Shown here piece by piece: positions 45,303 to 55,179 of a stretch of DNA of 64,000 nt. The notes beneath the pieces were generated by a model. The model saw only the letters and a program-made list of their open reading frames with translations. It ran no database searches and was not told the DNA's origin. Within the stretch, counting starts at the first letter, position 1, and the number at the start of each line of letters is the position of its first letter. The DNA is taken from contig OX352772.1 in the NCBI GenBank assembly GCA_947095535.1, positions 250,966,901 to 251,030,900 of the forward strand, given 5' to 3'. The DNA comes from Poecilobothrus nobilitatus. Its lineage: Eukaryota > Arthropoda > Insecta > Diptera > Dolichopodidae. The translations under genes and the position numbers were made by a program.

Positions 45303-46605
45303 TTATAGGTTTGAGAATATATTTCGGTTTTTATCAATTTGTATGCTTGCATCAAATTATCCATAAACAATAGCAGTCAGTGTAGATGTAAGTGGTTTTG
45401 TAGCCTTGCCTCAATTCTAACTGTACCTTGATTTAGTAGACCTTGACACACTTCATTTCCTGATGCATCTGGAGTTAAATCAAAAGCTAGAATGAAAAAC
45501 CCATTACTCAACATGGTTTTTGTTATCTGATGACCTTTATCATTATGGTAAATTCCAGTTTCTGAAAAAAGTGTACTGTATGCTCTTGTACAGGAATTAT
45601 TTTCATCTGAAAAACTGGTTTCAATTGCTGAATTAGGTATTTGAACACCATTTACGTTTAACACAAATTGTGAAATATCAAAATGTTTAAAATTGTATGT
45701 GTTTTTTGACATTTTTCCAGAGTAACCTGTATTTTCTGTCATGCAAAAAATGATTGTGTTTGGCAACTGTCAAATAAAAACATTATCAAGTGATATTGAT
45801 GAACTATTCTGTGGAATGGTAAAAGTTTTTACCTCTACCCGTTTGTAATTGTATTTGGCATTAGTTTTTCCCAATACAGCATTATGTGCTAATAGCACAC
45901 TAGGATTAATTGTTACATGTCTCATAAATAAAGTGGCTTCTAAAATTTTCAGTTGAGATTCATCAGTATCATCTGCAAAGAGGTAAAACTTTGGTTTTTC
46001 TTATGTTAGGACAACTCGAACATCGACATTGTTTATGAGAAGTGTAGGTTGGTTAAACATATCTAAATGTAATTTCCCCATAAGTTCCACTACATTGCTA
46101 TTTTGGTATAATTTTTGACGTTCTTTTGAACCACTATTATCTGTTTTTGCTATACTTGGCTTATCTAGCATCCATCCACCACATTCCAAATGAGTTGTAG
46201 CGGCATCCGTACCATAATTTAACAATGATTCAATATAAGCTCTGTAATGATAATTGCCATCTGATGGAGATATATTCTTTCCATTTAGTTGAACATTACA
46301 TTGTTTTATTAATGAATGTAACATATTATTAACCACACTTGGTTGTTGTATAGGTGTTCCATCAGTTTTTTTATCTTTATTCCATTGAGTTCCATCTTTT
46401 TTTAAAATTTGTACTTTTAATTTTAGATATGTCGACAAGACAAGTCTCTATATGTATCACCGTGCCCTAGTAAAACAAATTCTATGACAGATGGATTATC
46501 TAAAGAAGCAATAGGGTTATAGAAAACTTCTTCAGATCGTAAAATACTTGACTGAATAGGCTGTGTTTTAAAAATATCAAGCTCTGATTTCATGCATTCA
46601 ATCAT
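45303..46605 (-). pseudogene. MCP: Major capsid protein, inner Polinton (broken)
   Basis: It starts MIECMKSELDIFKTQPIQSS. Conserved blocks follow in three frames: SVIEFVLLGHGDTYRDLS (46605-46423), LKLKVQILKKDGTQW, LLHSLIKQCNVQLNGK.. and NYHYRAYIESLLNYG (46438-46001), then TENTGYSGK, HFDISQFVLNVNG and FFILAFDLTPDA (45766-45377), and a C-terminal tail ending at 45303. Frame breaks lie near 46430, 46000-45780 and 45385, plus a stop in the tail near 45340. Double jelly-roll capsid protein; close to the outer copy across its length. Confidence 0.9.
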
Positions 46606-46607
46606 AA

Positions 46608-46982
46608 TTATTCAAAAATACCTTTTTGTTTGTTTTTGCTATTAACTTTGCGTCGCTTCGACGTAAAATAATTTAAATTATTAATGAGAGGTCTTTGTAT
46701 AGGTTTACTTCGTTTTCTTTTGCCTTGTCCATACATTTCTTTAAGTTTCCGAACTGCACCTCGTCTTACATTTTTCATTATCTCTTTACTTCGATCTTGA
46801 ACCACTTCTTTCACATTTGCACCTGTGGCAATATCAGATAATGCATTAATACCAGAGTTAATAACCTCTTTTTTTAATATATTAGCTCCAGACGTAAATA
46901 TTGGTTTTAAATATCTAAAAAGACCACCGAAAAAGCTCCCTAACCCTCGCCCCCTTTGGTAAGGTACAATTGAGTGTAACAA
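46608..46982 (-). CDS. Basic capsid-associated protein with 'GRGLGSFFGGLFRYL' motif
   Basis: 124 residues, open. An amphipathic N-terminal segment (YQRGRGLGSFFGGLFRYLKP) is followed by Ala/Gly-rich helices and a Lys/Arg-rich tail (RRGAVRKLKEMYGQGKRKR). Proteins of this pattern are common in Polintons and adintoviruses and have been likened to adenovirus minor/core proteins acting inside the capsid; that role is inferred. The true N-terminus may lie a little upstream, since the frame stays open to about 47040 without an ATG, behind an AG that could be a splice acceptor. It lies between the penton-like gene and the MCP gene. Confidence 0.7.
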   Translation of the reverse strand: MLHSIVPYQRGRGLGSFFGGLFRYLKPIFTSGANILKKEVINSGINALSDIATGANVKEVVQDRSKEIMKNVRRGAVRKLKEMYGQGKRKRSKPIQRPLINNLNYFTSKRRKVNSKNKQKGIFE

Positions 46983-47060
46983 AGGACCAATATCCTCAAG
47001 ACCTTTTCCTGATTGAACTAAATAAATAAAATAATATATAGTTTGTAAAATCGCTTTAAT

Positions 47061-47876
47061 TTATACTTTTTTAAAATGTAACACAATTTTTGTTGGAATT
47101 GAACTATTGGAAAAGTTTATTTTGTATCCATATTTATCACATAAAAGTAATGAAATGTTATTAAATGATTTCTCCACATTGCAATATTGAATATTACTGA
47201 ATTCTTTTACAGTATCAGTGAAAGAACTTTGTATGTTAACAGATCTTAAACACCTTATATCTTTATCACCTATTTTTTGAGGTTCAATTATATCTGTGTA
47301 TATAAAAAACATATCTGGTTTACTAATGGGAATCAATTGTAGACTATCTATAAAAGTTTTGAAAGCTTCTATTACACGTGATTTATATTTTTTAAAATCT
47401 GTAACCTTAAAAGATACTTAATTGAAACATGTTGTCAAAAGTTCTTCGAGGGTATAAGCGTAATTTGCTCTTATTTTTATATCTATTTTAAGCTTAGTAA
47501 CACATATTGTGGTGTAACTTAAATTTTTAGGCATCTCCTCAGCTTTTATTGGTTGTGTATAATTAACTTCATCGTTTATAAAATTAAAAATTTCCCAAAT
47601 CAACTGTCGTTCAACTTCTTTTCTTGTAAACCTATTAAGTGGGCGTATATTTTGAATTAGTGTTGGTAGTAGAAAAACTTTCCAGTCGCATATCATTTGT
47701 TTTTCTATGTATGGAATATATGATGTTCCAACTCCTATCATATCTTTCTGCATACCTTTAATAAATATTTGAGTACTTTTTTCCCATTCTTCACCATACA
47801 CATTTGGAACGAAATCATTAACATACATTTCTGAAATACCGACTCTCCACCTTGAATCACACATGTATTTATTCAT
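47061..47876 (-). pseudogene. mCP: Minor capsid (penton-like) protein, one in-frame stop
   Basis: 47876-47418 begins with a conserved SRWRVGISEMYVNDF strand. A single TAA ends it, but the same frame runs on without shift to 47061 with the typical C-terminal box (MFFIYTDIIEPQKIGDKDIR, NNISLLLCDKYGYKINFSN, KIVLHFKKV). Polinton minor capsid proteins are single jelly-roll pentons at the capsid vertices. The position before MCP fits. The outer element has lost this gene in its 1.85 kb deletion. Confidence 0.8.
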
Positions 47877-47877
47877 T

Positions 47878-48585
47878 TTATGTTGTCCATGAGCTTGCGG
47901 ATTTATTCTTACGAATTGGAAAATTAAGTTCTGTTTGAGTATTACCTACTACTGACCTTAAAACACGTCTTGATGAATTATTCAACTCTTTGCTATTTAT
48001 AGTTTTTTCTTTTTTCGTTGGTGGGCTTGGGCTATCTAAAGGAACAGTTATAATGTCTCCTGTATCAGTTTCAAAAATTTGTACATTTTGATTTCTAATT
48101 GATTTTCTTTTTCTAAGACATTTTCCAACTGAAGCAGCTGACAATGCTTTTGTTAAAACATTTTCCTGAATTTCATCATCAAATACTTCGTCATCAGCTT
48201 CTTTTTCATATACTTCTTCTTCTTCAGGAACAACTTGTATTCCTACATTCTTATATTCAGGAAAATGCGATTGAGCTTCCGCATCTATATACATTGGTTT
48301 TGCACGAGTTTGAGTACCTTTTGTTTCCGTAATTTTTACTTTCTCCTCTTTATTTCTAGGAAGTACTCTATTCTTGTTTCTTATTTTAAATAGATTTTGT
48401 CTGTATAAATACCATTTTGGAGTGTCCGTGAGATGTTTATTTAACAATATTTTTTTCATATTTTTATCCAACTCATTTAATTCAAAGTCTGCATTTTGTT
48501 TCATTTTCTCATAAATCTCGGGTTTTAGTATAATCATTTTGTTAAATGTTGTATTATTCATTTTATAAAATTTCCGATTATCCAT
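47878..48585 (-). CDS. Polinton unknown protein, 'LNELDKNMKKIL' family
   Basis: 235 residues, open. An N-terminal helical domain (KMIILKPEIYEKMK, LNELDKNMKKILLNKHLTDT, WYLYRQNLFKI) is followed by a low-complexity acidic stretch (VPEEEEVYEKEADDEVFDD) and a basic C-terminus. The N-terminal pattern recurs in arthropod Polinton proteins of unknown role. It overlaps the small basic gene by 28 bases and ends two bases before the penton-like start. Missing from the outer copy. Confidence 0.65.
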   Translation of the reverse strand: MDNRKFYKMNNTTFNKMIILKPEIYEKMKQNADFELNELDKNMKKILLNKHLTDTPKWYLYRQNLFKIRNKNRVLPRNKEEKVKITETKGTQTRAKPMYIDAEAQSHFPEYKNVGIQVVPEEEEVYEKEADDEVFDDEIQENVLTKALSAASVGKCLRKRKSIRNQNVQIFETDTGDIITVPLDSPSPPTKKEKTINSKELNNSSRRVLRSVVGNTQTELNFPIRKNKSASSWTT

Positions 48586-48851
48586 GATAGTACTGCACCA
48601 AGAAGTGTAGGTAAAAATTCACCACGTTGAATAATGATTTTTCTTTTACTATTTATAGATTTTTGGCGGCAAATGAGGGATCTCAATTCCTTTTTATACT
48701 TTCGTAATTGGGTTGTTGATTTTTTACTTAGATTACAATTACTTTTTAAAATATTTAAAGCAATTTCACAAAATGTTTTGATTACTTCAGAGTCACAATG
48801 TTTTATACTTACTTTCTGAAATTTCGGTTTAGAGCTTTTTAATAGGTGCAT
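48558..48851 (-). CDS. Small basic Polinton protein with hydrophobic tail
   Basis: 97 residues, open. It shows SSKPKFQKVSIKHCDSEVIK, a helix with conserved Cys (FCEIALNILK), a basic middle (RKYKKELRSLICRQ), then KRKIIIQRGEFLPTLLGAVL and a hydrophobic end. A common small gene of arthropod Polintons, perhaps a virion or membrane-associated protein; function unknown. It overlaps the ATPase stop by 13 bases. The outer version has lost start and end. Confidence 0.65.
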   Translation of the reverse strand: MHLLKSSKPKFQKVSIKHCDSEVIKTFCEIALNILKSNCNLSKKSTTQLRKYKKELRSLICRQKSINSKRKIIIQRGEFLPTLLGAVLSWIIGNFIK

Positions 48852-49522
48852 GACGGTTGACCTTCAAACGTTTCATATTCTTTGCCAAATTGTTCTAATT
48901 GATCTCTTGTACAAAAACACAAACCTTTTCCAAATATATCACTTCTTAATCGAAATATATCATTAACGTCTTGAGTAAGATCTATTAATATATACCCGTA
49001 TGGTTCTGACGTCACTTCATTATATACTTTTTCAAATGCTTTGATTTGATTGGGATATATTTGGCGAGCTAGAGGTAATATTTGCGATTTATCTCTTGGA
49101 TTTTTGAAAAGTACTAGATATTTACAGTTAAGCGAAATATCTCTTGAAAATTTACCCTGCTGAAAAACATTTTGTGTTACAAATATTACAGATAAATTTC
49201 TACGGTGTGATCCTCTAGTAAATAAATTACATACATACTTATCATGGGAATTTAACATCATATCATCGATAATAATTAACAAAGGTTCTTGATTGTCATT
49301 AAAATCCGGAATAGTGTTACTATATTCCACATCTTTTAAATATTTTGGAACGGCATTTTTGTCTGGATTACACCAAATAATTCTATTAATATGTGGTTGT
49401 ATATTTTCTTTTTTATACTTTATTAAATTATGAATAAAAGTGGTTTTACCACAGCATGATGGCCCCGCTACCATCATTGTAAATGGATGAAATATAATTG
49501 TTGTATTAGTTAAAAATAGCAC
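48839..49522 (-). CDS. DNA-packaging ATPase (FtsK/HerA, A32-like), inner Polinton
   Basis: Open throughout. Walker A GPSCCGKT, Walker B LLIIIDD and the TQN sensor are all preserved, as is the RGSHRRN segment. There is no ATG at 49522 (the codon is GTG), so translation probably begins at the MMVAGPSCC methionines near 49477, or the first ATG has been lost. TATAAATATAGGTT sits just upstream (49527-49540, minus strand). First gene of the minus row; divergent from the accessory gene at 49591. Confidence 0.9.
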   Translation of the reverse strand: MLFLTNTTIIFHPFTMMVAGPSCCGKTTFIHNLIKYKKENIQPHINRIIWCNPDKNAVPKYLKDVEYSNTIPDFNDNQEPLLIIIDDMMLNSHDKYVCNLFTRGSHRRNLSVIFVTQNVFQQGKFSRDISLNCKYLVLFKNPRDKSQILPLARQIYPNQIKAFEKVYNEVTSEPYGYILIDLTQDVNDIFRLRSDIFGKGLCFCTRDQLEQFGKEYETFEGQPSCTY

Positions 49523-49590
49523 TTTTAACCTATATTTATATGAAAAGCTCTTTTGCCGAAGTAAATATAAATATAAATTTATTTATTCTA
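49523..49590. promoter_or_regulatory. Divergent promoter between ATPase and accessory gene (inner)
   Basis: On the minus strand TATAAATATAGGTT (49540-49527) is identical to the outer ATPase promoter box. On the plus strand TATAAATATAAA (49566-49577) lies 14 bases before the accessory ATG at 49591. Confidence 0.6.
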
Positions 49591-50090
49591 ATGAGTATTC
49601 TTACACAAACCGTCGACATGGTTAAACGAGTTCTCATAGTTGACCTACAATTTTTACAAGGAAATGAAAAGCAATATTTCCAAAAAGAATTAGCCATACT
49701 TGAAAAAGGAAGTTTAATTCCAACTGTCTATCACTTCAAAGCACCGTACCCCTCAGAGGACTTAGTCCGGATATGAAATATAATAACCAGTATTGCGAAA
49801 ATAAAATAAATGGATTTAAATGGAATAACGGTCTAGTTGAATATTTAGATGTAAAATACATATTAAAACACTATTTAGAGTTAGCTGAAAAAATTTATGT
49901 TAAAGGAGAACAAAAAAAACTATTCCTTCAAAAGTACATTGACAATGACAAAATTGAAGATTTAAGCAGAAACTTGCCGTCGTTATAAAAGATTGATAAC
50001 TTTAAATCAAATTGTCCTATACACTTATTAAATAACAATTTCAGATGTGCTGTTAAAAATTGTTATAATGTATATATGTATCTTTTAAAA
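49591..50090 (+). pseudogene. Accessory protein, 'IVDLQF..KEL' family (inner copy), frameshifted
   Basis: It starts at ATG 49591, or at 49618 by analogy with the outer copy. The first frame holds LIVDLQFLQGNEKQYFQKEL and YHFKAPYPSEDL to a break at about 49770. The second (49773-49988) has ENKINGFKWNNG and EKIYVKGEQKKLFLQKYI up to an in-frame stop at 49986; the sequence goes on with similarity to the outer C-terminus (FRCAVKN, VYMYLLK) to about 50090. Function unknown. Confidence 0.7.
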
Positions 50091-50099
50091 TAAAAAATG

Positions 50100-51362
50100 T
50101 TAGATTAAGATTATAAAATTGTAAAATATTTTTAAATAAAAAATTATTTCAAACATATATTTCATATAAATAAATTTGTTTTATTTTTTTTTAACACAAC
50201 ATAAGAATATACATCTTTTTTTTGTTCTACATTCTTACATATCAATAAAATCTAAAAATACTAATAATTTTTTCTTTCCTCTTCTTTAAATATTTCATCA
50301 GAACAAAAAAGAAAAGAAAAAAATTCATCTCAAAATATCAATTTGGTCAAGGTTGATTCAGATTTAAAAACCAGCTTTGCACTTTTTTCTTCAAATTTTA
50401 AAAATTCGCATAGGTACACTTAATTTGTTTAAATTTTTCTCTTTACATTTTATAAAAACGCATTTTTTCTTACTATTTCCATTCACGCCTATTACTTAAA
50501 CCACATATTAGATATTTTTGATTTCCTGTTTGTTTTCTTTTTATTCATATTTTTGTCAACATTCTTACATAACAATAAAATCTTATACGGTGATACTAAG
50601 AATTTTTTTCTTTCCTCTTCTTTAAATACTTCATAGAAAAAAAGATAACAAGAAGAAATAAAAGCATCTCAAAATTGCATCAATTTTGTCAAGGTTGAAT
50701 CTTTATGTAACATTTAAAAACCAGTTTGCACTTTTTCGTTTAATTTTTTTAAAATTAGTTTTAAAATTTTAAAGAAACGTTGTTACACATCTTTTTGTTC
50801 TGTTTTCATTTTTCTCTTTAAATTTTATAAAGCATTTTTTCTTATTCTTTTCATATACGCCTATTACTTAAGCTAAGTATACATCAACAAGAAGTATACC
50901 TGTACCACGTTAGATATTTTTGATTTCTTGTTGTTTTCTTTTTATTCATATTTTTTTCTTGAACACAGAATAAATCTGTTTTATTTTTATATTCTTGTTT
51001 TCAAAAATAGGTGACAAATGCAATTAACCTGACTTGAATTTTTTTCTTTTTTTATTCTTCACAGATTATGCAACATACAATGCACTTAAGCAACATGTTA
51101 GTCGTTAAGTACTTCCACAGCTTCAATTTCCTGGTTGTCTTCTTTCCATTCATATTTGTTTTTGAACATTCTTACAAACAAAAAATATCTTACACGACAC
51201 ACCGACAGTAATCATTAGTTTTTTTCTTTTATCTTCTTTAAATAGTTAAAGTAGAAAAAAAAAAAAAAAACAACACAAATAGTTAGGTACATCTAAAAAC
51301 GCATAATTTTTTTCAAGGGTTTGATCATTATGTAGACAGAAAAACAGGTTTGCACTTTTTCT
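50100..51362. repeat. Non-coding subterminal region with TIR-derived repeats (inner right side)
   Basis: No gene. It contains several diverged copies of blocks that also occur once in the right TIR: TTTCTTTCCTCTTCTTTAAA (about 50268, 50608, again at 51593 in the TIR), CGCCTATTACTTAA (about 50488, 50858, 51483) and AACATTCTTACATAACAAT (about 50558 and 51563). The left side of the element has only the TIR copy, so the right side has grown by repetition. Confidence 0.75.
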
Positions 51363-51915
51363 TTATGAATTTTAAAGATGCGTTGTACCTTTTAAAATTG
51401 TTCTATCTTGTACGTTTAAACTTTTTTTTGTTTTTTTCCTTTTACATTCATTAACCATTTTTTGTTTCTACTTTTCATATGCGCCTATTACTTAAGCCAA
51501 GTATACATCAATAAGAAGTAGACCTGTACCACGTTAGATATTTTTGATTTCTTGTTTTTTTTTCAACATTCTTACATAACAATTAATTAATGGTTTTTCT
51601 TTCCTCTTCTTTAAATACTTCATAAAAAAAACGAAAGAAAAAACAACAAACAACAACATCTTAAAATTTGCAAGCATAAAAAAAATATTTTTCTTGTTAT
51701 TTCCATGTTTACCTATTACTTAAAACAAGTATACAATCCTTGTAAACAACAAGAGTTGTCTGACGGTCGCCTCCGCCTGTCTGACCTAATTTTATGTCGT
51801 TAACCTACTCCTGTCTGACCTAATTACGGTTTAACCAGCTTCCGGGTGGCCTTGACCTACTTACGGGTGACCTTGACCTACTGACCTGTCTGGCCCAAGT
51901 GCCTTTCTATCTACT
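51363..51915 (-). repeat. Inner Polinton right TIR
   Basis: 553 bp, the inverse of 42912-43487, with fewer copies of the 21 bp GGTCACCCGTAAGTAG unit than the left TIR (51845-51885). Ends at CTATCTACT, followed by CATGCC. Confidence 0.95.
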
Positions 51916-54080
51916 CATGCCTAATGTTAATATTCCGTTTTTCCTCCCATCAAACCAACCATTGAATAGCTGCCTTTGATTGGTTATCTGAATACCTACC
52001 CCCGTTTTTGGGTATTAAACCAATCGTATCTGGTTTTAAAAAATTACGTCTAAATGCAAGATTACAAGCAGACGCTATAGTTGTGGTCTCTAGAAAAGGT
52101 TCAACGTTACATTCTCGAAGAAAAAATTCTCTGAACTTTAAGTATGATTGCGTTAGTATTGCTACGTCATTTATACAATATTTTATAATATCATTTTCCA
52201 TATAGAATTCATCATTTTTGTGATCTTCAAACCATTTCAGAAATACTCCACGTTCGTTAGTTTTCATGGTATCTGGGTTATAATATTCAACAGGTGGTAA
52301 TGGTTCAATATAATTTTTATTTTCCGTTATATTCAAGAGGTGCGGGAAATATCCTTTTTTCAAATCAGCTTGTAAATCAAAAGCCTTTGCTAATTTTGAT
52401 AATGCCATTGCAAAGTAATTAATTGAGTCTATAAATTTTATGTTATCTAATAACATCATGATAATTTTTGAACCTCGCATAATTAGTTTAGTTTTTAAAG
52501 AGGTTTTTTCTAATATAATATTGAAAATAAATTGATGGTCAAAAGATTGTCCATTATGTGCTATTACCACGACAGTTTTGAATTCTTTTCTTATCTCCAT
52601 TATGTACATCAGAAATTACTCTATAATATTTCCCTCTTTAATTCCTCTTCTTCTAAATTTACATGTTTCACAAAAATATAACGAGGACAACGAAATACAT
52701 GCGTCACATCTTTGCTCGAAAACACACAAATTTGGTTCATGTAGTTTAATATCTGATAGAATGCCTCTTATATACTTCTCTCCAAAAGCTTTTTCTTGTT
52801 GTGTTTCCAAATCGTAAAATATATAAATAAAATTTTTTAGTTTAGGTTGATTTTTGTTTTGTTGAATAAAACATTTATGATTCTCAGGAACATAGTTACT
52901 GCAAATCTTGCAAAAGTATTCCCCATATACATGGTTTCTGTCGGCTCTATAAAGTTTTAAGCAAGACAAATATTTTTTAACTTCGTCACAAATACTGTTG
53001 CGTTTTGAACTTGACGCCCTATGGTTATCTAAACATATTCGACCTCGAAACCAACGATTACAATCATTGCATAAAATTTGTTTTAAATTATTAAGACATG
53101 GTGGAGAATTTTGACAGCATGGACATGTTCCTGTGCATCTATGATTACTTTTGTTGTTGTATGGAATGTGGCAATCTTCACAATAATAACTCGCGCAAAA
53201 GGTTGCAGTCAGCGATTTTATTACGTTGTAGTGATTTTTATAAAACAAAAAATTTAGCCGTTTTTCAGGTCCAATTCCTTCAAATATTACCTCTCTGCCT
53301 CTTGTTCCCCATTTGTACATAACAATTTTATAATTTTTCAAATATTCTTTAAACTTTTTGAGTTCCTGTATTCCACAACATTTATTTGGAATTTTTAGTT
53401 AGTTCGATAGCTTTTAAAGTTTGTAATTTTCCTGTATCATTACGAATTTTGTGTTTGTAGTTCTTATCATTTTTAGTTTGTGATATTGCCACAATTAAGG
53501 CCTGAGGTAGACATAAATTGTTTTTGTTTTTAATGCAAATTATTCCCTTTCGCTTTAATCTTTCCTCATCATATGATGAGTATTTTCCCAAATGGTAGCC
53601 TTACAGAAGTAACTGAAAGACAAAATGTATCTGTGCTTAAACCTGTAACATAAAAACAAAATAAAAGTATTAATAATAAAAATAATAATGAAGTATTTAT
53701 TTAGTAGTTACCTTCAGAATTACTTTGAAAAATTTTTGATATCATTTCCCATACATCAGAAAATGTTAGATCGCCTGCATTTCTAAAACTTAGCCATCCA
53801 GGACCATGTTGCTGGAAGCTTTCTTCACAGAATGTTAATCCTACCTTATCTAGAGGGTGCAAATCAGTTGTAACATCTTGAATTATTTTATACAATGCTG
53901 TTTTATCCAGTTAACCGGTTCTACGTTATTAGGAACTGAATTAATTATAAACTTGACTTTACGTCCGCGTACGTTAAAACGTTTGAATACTGATGCTGAA
54001 TCACTTTCAATCCTATAGGGAAGTGATTCTATCTCCGGTGAATGATTAAGAAATCTTTCTAATAAAATTTTTTTTGACAT
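51916..54080 (-). pseudogene. POLB: DNA polymerase B, N-terminal and exonuclease part (outer Polinton)
   Basis: It starts MSKKILLERFLNHSPEIESL at 54080. The N-terminal domain follows (HPLDKVGLTFCEESF, WEMISKIFQSN), with a frame change near 53890. An intron-like gap at about 53650-53710 (minus GTAACT... to ...TTACAG) separates it from VTSVRLPFGKYSSYDEE. Then come a Cys/His-rich region (53341-52616: CASYYCEDCHIPYN, CTGTCPCCQNSPPC, FIYIFYDLETQQE, whose YDLE is the Exo I box) and the exonuclease continuation (VVVIAHNGQSFDHQF, FIDSINYF, YCINDVAILTQ). In-frame stops lie at 52618-52616 and 51952-51950, with a frame change near 53390. The gene is cut at 51921/42906 by the inner Polinton. Confidence 0.92.
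53650..53711 (-). other. Probable intron in polB
   Basis: Minus-strand GTAACTACTAAATAAATA starts it and a pyrimidine-rich TTTTATGTTACAG ends it, about 60 bases. This is a typical fly intron length, and joining the flanks keeps the conserved N-terminal pattern of Polinton polB. Confidence 0.65.
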
Positions 54081-54662
54081 TTTTTATTTTTTTTTGTATT
54101 GACTCGCTTGCTGCAGCTATTTGACCAAACTAACCAAAACTAATTTAAATATTTCGTTTTTAGAGTAAAAAAAAATTTATTCAAGCAAATATTTGCAACA
54201 ATGTTTGTAAGATGTATGAATTCTAAAAAAGTAATTACAATAAATTCAATTTTAATTAAATATACGTTAGTAGATTGTATATATTGCATGCAATTGCATT
54301 TGATATAAATTATCGAAAAGGAATTTATAGAATAAATTCAGGTTTAAACACAAATATTTTGTTTTTACAGTAAACACCTATCTTCAAACAAAGTATTTTT
54401 AATAAATTATATCTTCCTTTTTTTTTTTCTAATTAAAACTACCTACATCTTTTTGAATCGTTCTTTGAAATAGAAAATATTTCAACAATGTAGTTTGATT
54501 TATGAAGCCGAAAGCAGTTACAATAAATTAAAATTTTAATTAATATGCTTTGGTAAATTCTATAGATTTCTAACAATTTTATTTAATATAAATACTGCAG
54601 AATTTTATAGAAGAAATCATAGTCTTACTTAAAATCAAGCAAAGTAAACAACATAATCAAGC

Positions 54663-55178
54663 ATGGACAACAACACTGAAGATATATTTTTCTTTACACA
54701 ACCAACACAGGTTGTGCTTCCACCGAAGAGGAAGAAATCCCAGCATCAGCAACAATTTCAACACCAACAAGCATCACAGCACCAGCAACAATTACAGCAC
54801 CAGCAACAATCCCAACAACAACAACAACAACAATACGAACAACACCAATCATATGAGCAACCAAAAAGAAAAATATGTTTGGAATCATTTAATGCAAAAC
54901 TAAAAAGAAAAACTTTTTTAAAGGTAAAAGATATGGAGCCAGATGCGCTCTATACAATTAAAAAAGTTAAACTATTACCAACAGTTAATGGACCATCTGG
55001 GGTTTTTGAAACAGAAAATTACATAATTTTCATACCAAAAACCTATTTGGACCTATTCGAAGATAAGGAATTCCGGGAGGAAATTCTAAAAGACGATCTC
55101 TATTTAATTAGAGATAGCACTGAAAATTTAAAACTGCTTGATGAAACAACCAATAAATATTTAGCAATTAACCAATAA
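54663..55178 (+). CDS. Poly-Gln/His protein with 'YTIKKVKLLPT..FIP' domain (outer, right end)
   Basis: 171 residues, open. It starts MDNNTEDIFFFTQ and has a Gln/His-rich low-complexity stretch (about residues 27-68). The C-terminal domain FNAKLKRKTFLKVKDMEPDA, LYTIKKVKLLPTVNG, ENYIIFIPKTYLDL resembles a widespread arthropod/Polinton pattern (Y.I.....V.T.YG....VFLP..Y) that I suspect is an OB-like single-strand DNA-binding fold; that is inference. It lies upstream of polB, divergent from it (582 bp apart). Absent from the inner element, consistent with a replication-module role. Confidence 0.65.
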   Translation: MDNNTEDIFFFTQPTQVVLPPKRKKSQHQQQFQHQQASQHQQQLQHQQQSQQQQQQQYEQHQSYEQPKRKICLESFNAKLKRKTFLKVKDMEPDALYTIKKVKLLPTVNGPSGVFETENYIIFIPKTYLDLFEDKEFREEILKDDLYLIRDSTENLKLLDETTNKYLAINQ

Positions 55179-55179
55179 A

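Larger units (their letters stand above)
42912..51915. mobile_element. Inner Polinton (9.0 kb), non-autonomous, inserted in polB
   Basis: Long TIRs starting AGTAGATAG, flanked by a perfect 6 bp duplication CATGCC (42906-42911 and 51916-51921). It contains packaging ATPase, penton-like and major capsid proteins, protease, and at least six further proteins, five of them shared with the outer element. There is no polymerase B or integrase sequence anywhere inside. Intact TIRs and duplication show it moved as this unit, with replication and integration functions from elsewhere. Some genes are now broken. Confidence 0.95.

Noticed and set aside
54694..54888. Minus-strand Val/Ile-rich frame opposite the poly-Q gene
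   Set aside because: Shadow of CAA/CAG repeats on the coding strand.
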